DNA of 52,070 bases from Oscillospiraceae bacterium (GCA_017460955.1 JAFTZY010000065.1:1-52070), one strand, 5' to 3'; shown: positions 17,794-26,672, counted from the stretch's first letter. Translations and numbers: made by a program. The notes: generated by a model not told the origin, from the letters alone.

Positions 17794-19614
17794 ATGAATC
17801 ACGTATTTCGCAAGCTCATGTCCGCTGCATCTGCCGCTGCACTGGCAGTGACCGCAGCTGGTGTCCTGCCGCAGCCGATGAAGGCCGATGCCGCATCGCT
17901 GACCGGGTGCGATGCCTGGGAGATCACAAGCAAAATGACCGTCGGCTGGAACCTGGGCAACACGCTCGATGCACACGGCGGCAGAGTCACCTACAACTCG
18001 TCTCCGGCACTGGCAGCCACCTCCTGGGGGTGCGCAGAGCCGAGCCAGGCACAGTTCGATGCCGTTAAGGCCAAGGGCTTCAACACCGTCCGTATCCCGA
18101 CAACGTGGTATCAGCACATCAAATGGGACGATACGAGCCAGATGTATCTGATCAACGACGAGTGGATGGGCTATGTCAAGAAAACCGTGGATTATGCCTA
18201 CGATCAGGACATGTTCGTCATCCTGAACATGCACCACGAGGACTTCATCAATGTCAGCGGCTTTACCGATGCGACCTATGCCGATGCCTCCAAGAAGCTC
18301 CAGGACATCTGGACACAGGTGGCAGAGGAATTCAAGGATTATGACCAGCACCTCATCTTCGAGGGCATGAACGAGCCCCGCGAAGTCGGCACCCGTCAGG
18401 AGTGGACCGGCGGCAATGACGACGGCAAGGCCTATGTCAACAAGCTCAATGCGGTCTTTGTCAGCACGGTACGCGGCCAGGGGTCGAGTGCCAATAAGGA
18501 GCGTCTGCTGATGCTCCCGGCCTACGGCGCCAACAACAGCCAGGCCGCTGTTTCGAGCATCCAGATCCCGTCCGGTGCCGGCAATGTGGCACTGTCCGTC
18601 CATGCCTATACACCCTACTACTTCTGCATGGCCAATGACAGCTACGCCAACCACAATTATCCCGGACAGAGCGGCTGGGGTGCGGATTATACCGCAGAGC
18701 TCCAGAACATGTTCGGCTATCTGGAGACCATCTCCGAGAACAAGAACGCCCCGATCATCATGGGTGAGTTCAGCGCAGCGAATTTCGACAACACCAGCGC
18801 CCGCGTGGCATGGGCCACGGATTATGTGACCATGGCCAAGAATGCCGGCATCCACTGCGTTCTGTGGGACAACAATGCCGAGACCAATCCGAGCGATCCC
18901 GGCGAGGCACACGGCTATCTCAACCGCAGCAGTGCCACCTGGTACTCCGCGTCCGAGCCGGTGGTCGATGCAATGGTCAAGATCTTCGAGGGCCAGCAGC
19001 AGGAAGTGGACACCAGCTTTGACTACAGCAAGGTGCCGGTCGGCGATGACTGGATCGCCATTGCCAAGACCAAGAACGGCATCGACATCGGTGCATGGGA
19101 CAATGTGACCGTGGACGGCTGGAAGGAGTATGTGAACGAGAATTACGACCTGGTGCTCGTGAGCGAGTACAAGAGCGTACCGGAGCTCGTGCTCCAGGGT
19201 ACGGACAGCTCCTGGAACCGCATTGCAGCGAGCAGCTCGACGCAGTATTCGGCCACCTTCACCTACAGCGACATCAAGAATGCGCTCGGCTCGAAGGATC
19301 TGAGCATCATGTACCAGCTCTTCATCAGCGCCACGAACGACAGCATGACGTCCTACGGTCTGTTCGCAGTTCCGAAGACGCAGGAGCCCACACAGGCCCC
19401 CACCGAGGAGCCGCAGGCCATCTTGGGCGACCTGAACGGTGACATGACCGTGTCCGTGCTCGATATCGTGACACTTCAGAAGTACCTGGTCAGAAGAACG
19501 AATCTGAACCATGAGGTCTTTGAGCTTGCTGACTTGAACGGCGACGGCAAGGTCAACGTCATCGACCTGACAATGCTTAAGTACTGGGCACTGCGCACCC
19601 CGCCGCAGAACTGA
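17794..19614 (+). CDS. Secreted GH5 (subfamily 4-like) endoglucanase with C-terminal dockerin
   Basis: A 606-residue cellulosomal enzyme. Residues 1-34 are a signal peptide ending ADAA. The GH5 catalytic domain runs from about 42 to 400: MTVGWNLGNTLDAHG near 48-62, acid/base Glu194 in GMNEPR, nucleophile Glu325 in IIMGEFSA. Residues about 405-527 form a beta-rich domain, probably a carbohydrate-binding module (possibly CBM80-like, uncertain). A Pro/Thr linker leads to the dockerin (543-602) with two calcium loops, DLNGDMTVSVLD and DLNGDGKVNVID. It should hydrolyse beta-glucans such as cellulose or xyloglucan outside the cell while docked on a cohesin scaffold. The ATG at 17794 follows GAGGGGG. 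Confidence 0.93.
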   Translation: MNHVFRKLMSAASAAALAVTAAGVLPQPMKADAASLTGCDAWEITSKMTVGWNLGNTLDAHGGRVTYNSSPALAATSWGCAEPSQAQFDAVKAKGFNTVRIPTTWYQHIKWDDTSQMYLINDEWMGYVKKTVDYAYDQDMFVILNMHHEDFINVSGFTDATYADASKKLQDIWTQVAEEFKDYDQHLIFEGMNEPREVGTRQEWTGGNDDGKAYVNKLNAVFVSTVRGQGSSANKERLLMLPAYGANNSQAAVSSIQIPSGAGNVALSVHAYTPYYFCMANDSYANHNYPGQSGWGADYTAELQNMFGYLETISENKNAPIIMGEFSAANFDNTSARVAWATDYVTMAKNAGIHCVLWDNNAETNPSDPGEAHGYLNRSSATWYSASEPVVDAMVKIFEGQQQEVDTSFDYSKVPVGDDWIAIAKTKNGIDIGAWDNVTVDGWKEYVNENYDLVLVSEYKSVPELVLQGTDSSWNRIAASSSTQYSATFTYSDIKNALGSKDLSIMYQLFISATNDSMTSYGLFAVPKTQEPTQAPTEEPQAILGDLNGDMTVSVLDIVTLQKYLVRRTNLNHEVFELADLNGDGKVNVIDLTMLKYWALRTPPQN

Positions 19615-19633
19615 CGGAATGCATGAATACTAT

Positions 19634-19671
19634 GAGGAGTCCCCTGAGGGGGGCTCCTCGTTGTGCGTTTT
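19634..19671 (+). terminator. Terminator after the cellulase gene
   Basis: GAGGAGTCCCC (19634-19644) pairs with GGGGGCTCCTC (19649-19659), one wobble pair, followed by a mixed T-rich GTTGTGCGTTTT. The stem is strong but the T tract is broken, so some read-through into the next gene is possible. Confidence 0.65.
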
Positions 19672-19715
19672 GGGGGCTGGGTAGATTTTTATACATTTTT
19701 GTAGGAGGCATTTTC

Positions 19716-21323
19716 ATGGACTGCAGGAAGGACCGGAAACCGGATCTGTTCTATCTTATCACATTTGCGCTGCTGGTGCTGACCGAGATCGTGCTGATCG
19801 TCTTTGTACACCGCAGAGCGGACATGCTCATCGACTCGGATGCGGCAAGCGAGCTGCTGCTCGGACGCATCCTGGCCGATGAGGGGAAGCTCATGACGAC
19901 CTCGTGGTACTATTCCACGGAGGTGCGTGTGTGCGGCGTGCAGGTCGTGTACGCATTGCTGTTTTGCTTTCTGAAAAGCTGGCATCTGGTGCGGGTGCTC
20001 TCAACAGTGATCTTCCATGCACTGCTGCTTGTGAGCCTGTGGTATCTGTGCAGGCGTGCCCGCATCGCAAGGTACTTCCCCCTGTGCGGGCTGTGCCTGC
20101 TGCTGCCGCTGTCGAGGGACTATTTCATGTTCATGATCTTCGGCTGCTACTACATCCCCTATGTGGCCGTGAGCTTCTTCACGGTCGGGATGGCCCTGGG
20201 CTTTGTGCAGGAGGAGGGCAGGCGCCGGCGGGTGCTGCTCGTGCTTTCGGCCGTTCTGGCAGCGGCTGCGGGCCTTGGCGGTCTGCGGCAGGTCGCGCAG
20301 CTCTATGTGCCGCTCCTTGCCACAGCGTTCCTCCTGTGCCTGATGACCTGGTACAGGCACGGCGGGGCAGCCTGCCGCGCAGGACGCTTCTGGAAGCTCG
20401 GGATCTTCACCCTCGTGTGCTTTCTGGCAAGCGGTGCAGGGTATGCGCTCAACAGCGCGGTCATCGCAAAGCGCTACAGCTTTGAGAGCTGGGGCGAGGT
20501 GGCCTTTCATGACTTTGACATCGGACGCCTTCTCGTGACATGCAGCGGCGTACTCCATGCCTTCGGGTATGTCGGCGGTCCGCTGGGGATGCATGCGATC
20601 GGCCACAATGCCATCTGTGCCATGCTGCTGCTCCTGGTGCTGCATCTGCTTGTGAGCAGCATCCGCAGATGGGAGGAAAAGCCGGTCCCGGCGTTCCTGT
20701 CGCTCTTTCTGGTGGTAAACCTTGCCGTGCTGCTCGTGCTCAACTCCTTCACGGACATGCTGCTGACCGAACGGTATCTGATCCTGGTGCTGATCTTCCT
20801 GCCGGTGATCGTGCTGCTGAGCATGCCGGGCGTGGATCTCGGACAGCTCCCGAAGCAGACAGGGGCGGTGCTGACCGCACTGATGTGCGGTGTAGTCTGC
20901 GTGAAGGGAGCGTTCCTTATCAAGAACATGACGCAGGTGGACCGCAACTGGGAGATCCGCAAGGTGACGGCATATCTGACGGATGCGGGGTACACAAACG
21001 GCTATGCGACCTTCTGGAACGGCAATCTTCTCACAGAGCTGACGGACGGACAGCTCGAGATGTACGTCTGGTACCTCACCGATGCGGACGGCATCGGGAT
21101 GGAGCAGACCGAGTCGGTGGATGATCTGTACGCCTGGCTGCAAAAGAAGTCCCATTTTGAAACGCCGCCGGAGGGACGGGTCTTTGTGCTCATGGGCAAG
21201 AAGGAGATGCAGCATTGCAGATTCCGCCGCGGCTTCTCCGAGGAGGACATCGTGTTCCATACCGACCGGTATACAGTGTACGGGTATGAGAGCTATGAGG
21301 ACATGAAGGAGGCACTGGGGTAA
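19716..21323 (+). CDS. Polytopic membrane protein, possibly GT-C glycosyltransferase-like
   Basis: A 535-residue protein with about ten membrane segments in residues 1-410 and a soluble C-terminal part. The first segment is followed by an acidic loop, MLIDSDAASELLLGRILADE, where GT-C glycosyltransferases place catalytic acidic residues; a C-terminal YATFWNGN also resembles that group. This suggests transfer of a sugar from a lipid carrier at the outer membrane face, but no family motif proves it. The ATG at 19716 follows AGGAGG; the frame is open to 19623 but that part is the preceding terminator. No clear promoter of its own. Confidence 0.6.
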   Translation: MDCRKDRKPDLFYLITFALLVLTEIVLIVFVHRRADMLIDSDAASELLLGRILADEGKLMTTSWYYSTEVRVCGVQVVYALLFCFLKSWHLVRVLSTVIFHALLLVSLWYLCRRARIARYFPLCGLCLLLPLSRDYFMFMIFGCYYIPYVAVSFFTVGMALGFVQEEGRRRRVLLVLSAVLAAAAGLGGLRQVAQLYVPLLATAFLLCLMTWYRHGGAACRAGRFWKLGIFTLVCFLASGAGYALNSAVIAKRYSFESWGEVAFHDFDIGRLLVTCSGVLHAFGYVGGPLGMHAIGHNAICAMLLLLVLHLLVSSIRRWEEKPVPAFLSLFLVVNLAVLLVLNSFTDMLLTERYLILVLIFLPVIVLLSMPGVDLGQLPKQTGAVLTALMCGVVCVKGAFLIKNMTQVDRNWEIRKVTAYLTDAGYTNGYATFWNGNLLTELTDGQLEMYVWYLTDADGIGMEQTESVDDLYAWLQKKSHFETPPEGRVFVLMGKKEMQHCRFRRGFSEEDIVFHTDRYTVYGYESYEDMKEALG

Positions 21324-21329
21324 GGACCT

Positions 21330-21369
21330 GCCCCCTCCCTCTCCTGCTTATGCGGGAGGGGGCTTTTTT
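21330..21369 (+). terminator. Terminator after the GT-C-like gene
   Basis: A perfect 10-bp stem GCCCCCTCCC / GGGAGGGGGC (21330-21339, 21354-21363), 14-base loop, then TTTTTT. It lies 6 bases past the stop codon. Confidence 0.93.
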
Positions 21370-21403
21370 GTGTAGTGTGCATTTGTCCGTCCCCTGCACC
21401 CGC

Positions 21404-21440
21404 AAAAGAGCTCCCCCTCCCGCAAAGACGGGAGGGGGAG
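21404..21440 (-). terminator. Terminator of the large membrane protein gene
   Basis: Read on the minus strand, a perfect 12-bp stem CTCCCCCTCCCG / CGGGAGGGGGAG (21411-21422, 21429-21440) with loop TCTTTG is followed by CTCTTTT. It comes 28 bases after the minus-strand stop at 21469. The core of this stem is the same as that of the plus-strand terminator 70 bases away. Confidence 0.85.
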
Positions 21441-21468
21441 GGGGCTCCTCAAAGGACGCCTGCTCTTT

Positions 21469-24162
21469 TTACCAGCGCCACTGCGCGAAGAGCTGGAATT
21501 TCTTCCTGGGTGCATCCGGATGGAGTGCTGCCTTGCGGCTCGAGTACTCATAGAGCGAAGCGAGCGTGATGAGCACGGCACCGGCCAGGAAGAGGTAGAT
21601 GCCCCAGTGCAGGGACCGCCAGAAGCTCCATGTCAGATGGATGGTCATGATGAACAGCACCGAGAAGCCCAGCGTGAACCAGCGCAGCCGCTTGACCGCG
21701 AAGCTGCCCAGGAAGATGGCAAAGCTGAACACCACGAGCGTGATCGCGTCGGCCACATGCCCGAAGCTCAGGCTTGCACCGAGCAGGCAGGCCATTGTGA
21801 TGCAGTACATCACAAAGCGGGCGATGTGGACGGCACTGCGGAACCGGTCGGGCAGGATCCACAGAAGCGAGAACAGGAACACATGCATCGGCAGCAGGAA
21901 CAGCAGGATCTGCGGCGTGCGGATGTCCATGGAGAGCAGGACGTGCAGGACCTTGAAGGGGTCGTACCAGTTGTGCAGGAAAATGGTCAGGCACCCGAAG
22001 CACGAGGCCAGAAGTGCCGGGATGTAGCGGCTCTTCACCCTGCCCACGAACAGCATCGCATACAGCGAGAGGAACAGGCTGATGAGCATGAGCAGGTACC
22101 AGTCGAGCGTGACGGACGCTGCCACGATCGGGAAGATCCCCATGAGGAGCGGCCAGTCGATCCGGTGGGCACCGTCGGTGCGGTCGTAGAAGCCGCCCGG
22201 CAGCAGGAGCCGTCCGGTCACTGCAAAGAGGATGAGCATCCCAAGGTAGGTGCCAAGCCGGATGAGCTGTGCGCTCGTGAGACTGCCGCCCGGCTCCGGG
22301 AGCGCGGCAAGGTCGGCAAGCTGCAGCAGGCGGCTGACCGTGAAGAAGAACATGATGAGCTGCGGCAGGCACCCGATGTTCACGCGCTTGCGGCAGAAGC
22401 CCGCTGCAAAGATGAGCAGCAGGATCGCAAGGACGATGCCGAAGCCCAGACTGATGTCCGCGATGAGGAACGCACCGAAGGCGATGCAGGAGACAAGGAT
22501 CGACTGCAGCTCGAGGAAGGGACGGGTGTCCTCACTGCGGGAGTGCTTCCAGAACAGCACGCTCTCGGCCAGGTACACAAGTCCCATCACCGCCAGCGTC
22601 AGCGTCCATGCCGGCGCGACCGGCAGCCAGAGACGCAGCGTGGCAACGCATGCCGGGACTAAGATCGCAAGTCCCGCCCAGGCACAGCAGCGCTCGAGCA
22701 GGAAGCGCCATTTGCGGTGTGCATAGACCGTGCAGGTAAGCAATGCGCCCACTGTCAGCCACAGCACCGTGACCTGCGGCTGCGGCAGATGCAGCAGCAC
22801 CATGCAAAGGCTTGCACAGATGGCCAGCATCATCGGCCAGAACTTCCGCGCAAGTCCCGCCCCCATGAGCAGGAAGAGCGCAAGCAGCACGAGCATCATC
22901 GGCATGAGGAGGGTCGCCTCCGGCTTGGCGCCGATGCAGCCGGTCAGGAAGAGCAGGGCCGTGTGCAGGCACAAAAGCTTTGTCTCATCGGAGAGCTTGC
23001 CGTGCTGACTTGCTCCGAAGAAGAAGCATGCCATGACAAGGGAGGCGTAGATGCACCCGAGGGCAAGCCCCATCTCCTTGCTCCACAGAGTCATGCCCAC
23101 GCCCACGACGATCGCAGGGATGCTCACGAGCTTGCCGGCAAAGCTGTAGGTGTGTACCGTTTCCGAGTGCAGGCGTGTGAAGCGTGCCATGCTCATGAGC
23201 AGGACACTCATGGAGGCGAGCAGGAAGAAGCTGTTCTCCCAGAAGGGACTGTGCAGCAGGGAGCCGTTCACGATCTGGAGCACGCACAGGAGCGCTTCGC
23301 CCAGTGCCGGGATGCTGCCGAGGATGCCGCAGTGGAAGGTGCCGGAGATCAGCCGCGGGTTGAGGTAGAGCAGTCCCATCAGGAACGCGAGGATCGCGCA
23401 GGATCCCGGGACGGTCCAGACCAGCGGGAAGAGGGCGATGGTGTAGCCGTAGTACAGCATGAAGAGGAACCCCGGCAGAGCGCGGGTGATGTAGGACTGC
23501 TCGTGACGCTTGAGGTACAGCTCCGCCCAGGCCGTAAAGCCGCAGGCAAAGACCACGAGCAGGGCGCCGAATGCCGTGTGCATCCAGTATTCCGGGAGCG
23601 CAAGGCCGATGTGGGTGCCGAAGTACGCAAGGCAGGTCCAGCAGCCGGCAAGCCCGATGAGGGAGAGCCAGACCAGGAGGATGCTGCGGTAATTCTTGTG
23701 GCCGAGGAAGGCCGTGGCGGAGATGCTCAGGAAGATCACCGCCCACAGGAGGGAGGCGCCCTCACCGGAGAAGGAGAACCATTCCCCGAGCAGGTCGAAT
23801 ACGCCGATGCCGCCGAGTGCGAGCGGCAGGAAGATGCAGCCGAGGATGTAGAAGGCAAGCCCGGTCTTGGGGAGCTTGAGGGCCTTCTCGGCGAGGATGT
23901 TCACACCGAAGGCGATCACGCTTGCCGACAAAAGCGCGCCGGCACGCACACCGTCCGAGAGCATCGACCAGGTGCTTGTCAGGAAGATCACGCCGCCCAG
24001 GAACAGGAACAGCACGCCTGCCACGAGCAGGAGCGGTGTGGGATTGAAGGGCTTTTTCTCCGTTACAGGCCGCGGTGCAGGGGGCGGTGTAAGGGGCTGC
24101 TGCTGCATCGGCGGCGGGGTCGGCGGTGCGCCGTAGAGCTTCTGATAATCATTCTGGTTCAT
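21469..24162 (-). CDS. Very large polytopic membrane protein, SCO7613/DUF2157-like
   Basis: An 897-residue protein that is almost all membrane: roughly 25-28 hydrophobic segments after a cytoplasmic Pro-rich N-terminus (residues 1-35, repeated PPP). The first two segments follow the pattern LLLVAGVLFLFLGGVIFL then TSTWSML, typical of the large SCO7613/DUF2157 membrane proteins. Their function is unknown. The ATG at 24162 (MNQNDYQKLYG) is chosen over one 12 codons upstream because AAGGAGGT sits 6 bases before it. No promoter was identified; its upstream region has a 9-bp inverted repeat. Confidence 0.75.
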   Translation of the reverse strand: MNQNDYQKLYGAPPTPPPMQQQPLTPPPAPRPVTEKKPFNPTPLLLVAGVLFLFLGGVIFLTSTWSMLSDGVRAGALLSASVIAFGVNILAEKALKLPKTGLAFYILGCIFLPLALGGIGVFDLLGEWFSFSGEGASLLWAVIFLSISATAFLGHKNYRSILLVWLSLIGLAGCWTCLAYFGTHIGLALPEYWMHTAFGALLVVFACGFTAWAELYLKRHEQSYITRALPGFLFMLYYGYTIALFPLVWTVPGSCAILAFLMGLLYLNPRLISGTFHCGILGSIPALGEALLCVLQIVNGSLLHSPFWENSFFLLASMSVLLMSMARFTRLHSETVHTYSFAGKLVSIPAIVVGVGMTLWSKEMGLALGCIYASLVMACFFFGASQHGKLSDETKLLCLHTALLFLTGCIGAKPEATLLMPMMLVLLALFLLMGAGLARKFWPMMLAICASLCMVLLHLPQPQVTVLWLTVGALLTCTVYAHRKWRFLLERCCAWAGLAILVPACVATLRLWLPVAPAWTLTLAVMGLVYLAESVLFWKHSRSEDTRPFLELQSILVSCIAFGAFLIADISLGFGIVLAILLLIFAAGFCRKRVNIGCLPQLIMFFFTVSRLLQLADLAALPEPGGSLTSAQLIRLGTYLGMLILFAVTGRLLLPGGFYDRTDGAHRIDWPLLMGIFPIVAASVTLDWYLLMLISLFLSLYAMLFVGRVKSRYIPALLASCFGCLTIFLHNWYDPFKVLHVLLSMDIRTPQILLFLLPMHVFLFSLLWILPDRFRSAVHIARFVMYCITMACLLGASLSFGHVADAITLVVFSFAIFLGSFAVKRLRWFTLGFSVLFIMTIHLTWSFWRSLHWGIYLFLAGAVLITLASLYEYSSRKAALHPDAPRKKFQLFAQWRW

Positions 24163-24199
24163 GACAGTACCTCCTTGACGGATCGGGGGTGTTTTCATT

Positions 24200-24257
24200 G
24201 CCTGCGAGTCAGGCGTTTTTGGGATTCATGAAGTTAGTACACCGAAACTCCCAAAAA
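24200..24257. repeat. Inverted repeats upstream of the large membrane protein gene
   Basis: TTTTTGGGA (24216-24224) and TCCCAAAAA (24249-24257) are perfect 9-base inverted copies around a 24-base loop. Next to them is a 5-bp hairpin GCCTG/CAGGC (24200-24204, 24210-24214). They lie between the minus-strand start codon and its expected promoter. They could be an operator or leader hairpin of that gene. Confidence 0.4.
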
Positions 24258-24331
24258 TTACGGAGCAATCTGCACAATGTTTTCCAGGCAGGTTTGGACA
24301 GAATCGACAAAATCCGCAGGATGTCCCCTAA

Positions 24332-24368
24332 AAACCAAAATCCCCCTCCCTTTGTGGGGGAGGGGGAT
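24332..24368 (-). terminator. Second, distal terminator after the L,D-transpeptidase gene
   Basis: An 11-bp stem ATCCCCCTCCC / GGGAGGGGGAT (24340-24350, 24358-24368) is followed on the minus strand by TTTTGGTTTTT. It backs up the stronger hairpin at 24379-24414. Its stem core CCCCCTCCC is the same as in the two terminators near 21.4 kb. Confidence 0.7.
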
Positions 24369-24373
24369 CCAGT

Positions 24374-24430
24374 CTGTCAAAAAAGGTATCGGGGCCTCAC
24401 AGAGGCCCCCGATATCTGCGGGGTGCGGGG
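24374..24430 (-). repeat. 57-nt terminator cassette, copy A
   Basis: CTGTCAAAAAAG (24374-24385), then a 31-base variable part with a bulged hairpin (24387-24414), then TGCGGGGTGCGGGG (24417-24430). The second copy at 49521 has the same ends and the same total length but an unrelated hairpin. On the minus strand the order is GC-rich end, hairpin, T-run. Confidence 0.8.
24379..24414 (-). terminator. Main terminator after the L,D-transpeptidase gene
   Basis: TATCGGGGCCTC and GAGGCCCCCGATA pair with one bulged base and a 3-base loop; on the minus strand the hairpin is followed by CCTTTTTTGACAG. It is the centre of cassette copy A, 83 bases after the stop at 24497. A third GC hairpin without a T-run (24450-24473) lies between. 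Confidence 0.85.
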
Positions 24431-24496
24431 CCGCAGGCCCAGCAATATAGCCCCCGCCCTTGGGGGCGGGGGCTGGGGGTGGGGAGAACCCGCCCT

Positions 24497-26338
24497 TTAG
24501 TCATGTACGATCACGGGCATGCCGTTGAAGGTGATGCTGTACATCTCCTTGGCCACGCTCAGCGGCAGGTTGATGCAGCCGTGGGAGCCGTTGTACATAT
24601 AGATGGAACCGCCGTAGGCACTGCGTCCCAGGTCATGGAAGCCGCAGCCGACATAGTTGAAGGGCATCCAGTACTGTACGAGCGTCTCGTAGCCCTGGAC
24701 CTCCATGCGTCCGAGGACTCTCGGGCTCTCATGGGACCAGATCTGGTTGATGCCGCGGGGGGTGCGGCGCTCCGGATCCGTTTCGGTGCCGGATACGCAG
24801 TCGGATTCGAGGACGATGGTGTTGTTCTTGTAGACCCAGATGTGCTGTGCGGAGATGTCCACCTCCACATAGGTCGTGCCGATGTCATCGGTCGCACGGA
24901 CATAGCCATAGCCCCAGCTGCAATACTTGGGATCCACTGTGACGCTCTCGCCCTCGCGGATGAGATCCACGATCTGATTGACCGTGGCCTCCTGGTCGAT
25001 CTGCCAGCCGTAGTTGCTCGCGCTTGTCCACGGCACGTTGATCCAGCCGTCAAGGGTCGCATAGAAGGAGCGGTCGTGTCCGTAGGTGTCGGTCTCATCG
25101 GCCATCTGTGCAACGAACTGGCTGATCGCAGCCACATCGAACATCACCTCGCCGCTGTCATCGAGAACGACCGAGCCGTCGTCCTCCGTCAGGATCCAGT
25201 CCACGATCATTTTGCCGTCCACGACCTTGGTGCGGTCGGAGAAATCAAAGGTGATGCTGCACCGCGCAAAGCGGTTGTAGATCTCCAGCTCCGGCAGGAG
25301 ATCCGCTTCGGTGATCTTGGCGCGGTACTTCTCGTAGCAGCCGGATTCGAGCATGTCGATCGTGCTGTTGCCGTTCTCGAGCTGCTCGGTCACATAGGCC
25401 ATGAGCACGTCACTGTCGAAGGTATCGCCGAGCGTTTCGGGCTCGATGTCGAAGTCCCCGGAGGAGGTCTGGACGATGTGCGCATCCGTGGAGTGCGCAT
25501 TGCCCCAGTCATACCCGAGGATCAGGTCCTTGAGCGCATCCTCGGAGTAGGAGAAATCATACGTCACCTTGTACTCGGAGGTATTGAAGAGCTTGCCGCC
25601 CCAGGCGACCGGCTTTTCGGATGCAGCGGCATCGAGTGCGGAATCGGACAGGCTGTAGGCAGCGGAAAAATCCGCAGCGGAGAACACCGCCTCCTTGCCG
25701 TTGTGGTCAATGAGCGTCAGGTCATCGACCTTGACCGCATCGAGCAGGGCGTCGTGCGCCTCCTCCCGGGTCATGCCGCCCACGGACAGGGCGTTGATGT
25801 AGGTGTGGGGCAGGAATTTGCCCTGGTAGACCACCGCGATGATCGTATAGCTGAGCACGGCAGCGGCAGCAAGGGAGCCGCCGATCACGCCGGCCATTTT
25901 CCCGAAGGTCAGACGCCGTTGCTTTTGGGCGCGGCGCTTTGACGGCGCGGACTTGTGCGGTGCCGACACTTTCTTTTTGCTGCTGCGGGAGGCTGCGGAT
26001 GCCTGCTTGCCCGGCGTGCCGGTCTTCTTCCGGGGCAGGGGGGCAGTATCGGCAGCGGCATTGCGCTCGCGCTTTTCCCGTGTCCCCGCCTTTTTCAGAG
26101 GCGGCAGCTCCCGGGGCGCCTCATGGGTGCGCAGGGGATGCTCGCCCGGCTCAGGCTTGTTGACCATGGACAGCGCCTCACGGATCTGTGCCATCTTTTC
26201 CTTTTGTGTCATATCCTTGGGCGGAACGGGCGGCTGATCCTTCACCGAAACATCCAGTGCCCTTGTTTCAAATCCCGAGCTGTTCTGTTTGCTCTCGGCA
26301 GGCTGCTCCTGCGGATTCTGATTCTGCAAAATGCTCAT
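24497..26338 (-). CDS. Membrane-anchored L,D-transpeptidase (YkuD domain)
   Basis: A 613-residue protein. Residues 1-145 are cytoplasmic, charged and low in complexity (many K, P, A, R); 147-171 form one membrane anchor; the rest is outside. A peptidoglycan-binding/VanW-like region (about 180-470) precedes the YkuD domain. The catalytic motif is GSHGCINLP with Cys588 and His586; upstream HDLGRS gives His568. It should make 3-3 cross-links or attach proteins to peptidoglycan. The start at 26338 (MSILQNQN) is uncertain: AGAAAGGG touches the ATG, and a TTG three codons later would be better spaced. Codons before it are not supported. Confidence 0.88.
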   Translation of the reverse strand: MSILQNQNPQEQPAESKQNSSGFETRALDVSVKDQPPVPPKDMTQKEKMAQIREALSMVNKPEPGEHPLRTHEAPRELPPLKKAGTREKRERNAAADTAPLPRKKTGTPGKQASAASRSSKKKVSAPHKSAPSKRRAQKQRRLTFGKMAGVIGGSLAAAAVLSYTIIAVVYQGKFLPHTYINALSVGGMTREEAHDALLDAVKVDDLTLIDHNGKEAVFSAADFSAAYSLSDSALDAAASEKPVAWGGKLFNTSEYKVTYDFSYSEDALKDLILGYDWGNAHSTDAHIVQTSSGDFDIEPETLGDTFDSDVLMAYVTEQLENGNSTIDMLESGCYEKYRAKITEADLLPELEIYNRFARCSITFDFSDRTKVVDGKMIVDWILTEDDGSVVLDDSGEVMFDVAAISQFVAQMADETDTYGHDRSFYATLDGWINVPWTSASNYGWQIDQEATVNQIVDLIREGESVTVDPKYCSWGYGYVRATDDIGTTYVEVDISAQHIWVYKNNTIVLESDCVSGTETDPERRTPRGINQIWSHESPRVLGRMEVQGYETLVQYWMPFNYVGCGFHDLGRSAYGGSIYMYNGSHGCINLPLSVAKEMYSITFNGMPVIVHD

Positions 26339-26346
26339 CCCTTTCT

Positions 26347-26364
26347 GCACACCGTGCGGTGTGC
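26347..26364 (-). promoter_or_regulatory. Hairpin just before the L,D-transpeptidase start
   Basis: A perfect stem GCACACC/GGTGTGC with loop GTGC (26347-26364) lies 9 bases before the start codon, next to the ribosome site. It may limit ribosome access. No protein factor is suggested. Confidence 0.4.
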
Positions 26365-26411
26365 CGCTCCCGGTCTCCGGCAAAAAAACCCGGAAATTGT
26401 CACTCATCATA

Positions 26412-26440
26412 AGTATAACATACTCCGCACGCGAAAGAAA
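26412..26440 (-). promoter_or_regulatory. Probable promoter of the L,D-transpeptidase gene
   Basis: On the minus strand TATACT (26412-26417) preceded by TG at the extended -10 position, with a poor -35 TTTCTT (26435-26440) 17 bases away. The extended -10 may make up for the weak -35. It is back to back with the DUF1015 promoter. Confidence 0.55.
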
Positions 26441-26529
26441 TGACACGGAGGTTACAGTTTTGTAACAATCTGTCGGCGCCTTGTGATGTTCGACAAAATC
26501 CTACCGATGAGTGCGGCCGTATCGTGCAT

Positions 26530-26571
26530 CCTGCCGGAAGGCGGGCTCCCGGGCGGCCGTCCCCCGGCAGG
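26530..26571. repeat. 8-bp inverted repeat in the divergent intergenic region
   Basis: CCTGCCGG (26530-26537) and CCGGCAGG (26564-26571) are perfect inverted copies enclosing 26 GC-rich bases, midway between the transpeptidase and DUF1015 promoters. No T-run follows on either strand, so it is not a standard terminator. No gene is seen between 26441 and 26613. Confidence 0.4.
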
Positions 26572-26613
26572 TCCCGTCACTGCGCGGAAATGTGCGCCTT
26601 ATTTCATGCAGCA

Positions 26614-26642
26614 TTGACAAAGCCGCAAAATTATGGTATACT
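26614..26642 (+). promoter_or_regulatory. Sigma-A promoter of the DUF1015 gene
   Basis: TTGACA (26614-26619) and TATACT (26637-26642), spacer 17: near-perfect consensus. The start codon is about 30 bases downstream. Confidence 0.9.
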
Positions 26643-26672
26643 GAATATAAATCTGAATGGAGCGTGAAACCT

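Noticed and set aside
22717..24231. 504-codon plus-strand frame across the large membrane gene
   Set aside because: It is the reverse side of a high-GC membrane gene, with many His/Arg/Gln and no start signal.
24479..25942. 487-codon plus-strand frame over the L,D-transpeptidase
   Set aside because: The YkuD catalytic motif on the minus strand fixes the true gene.
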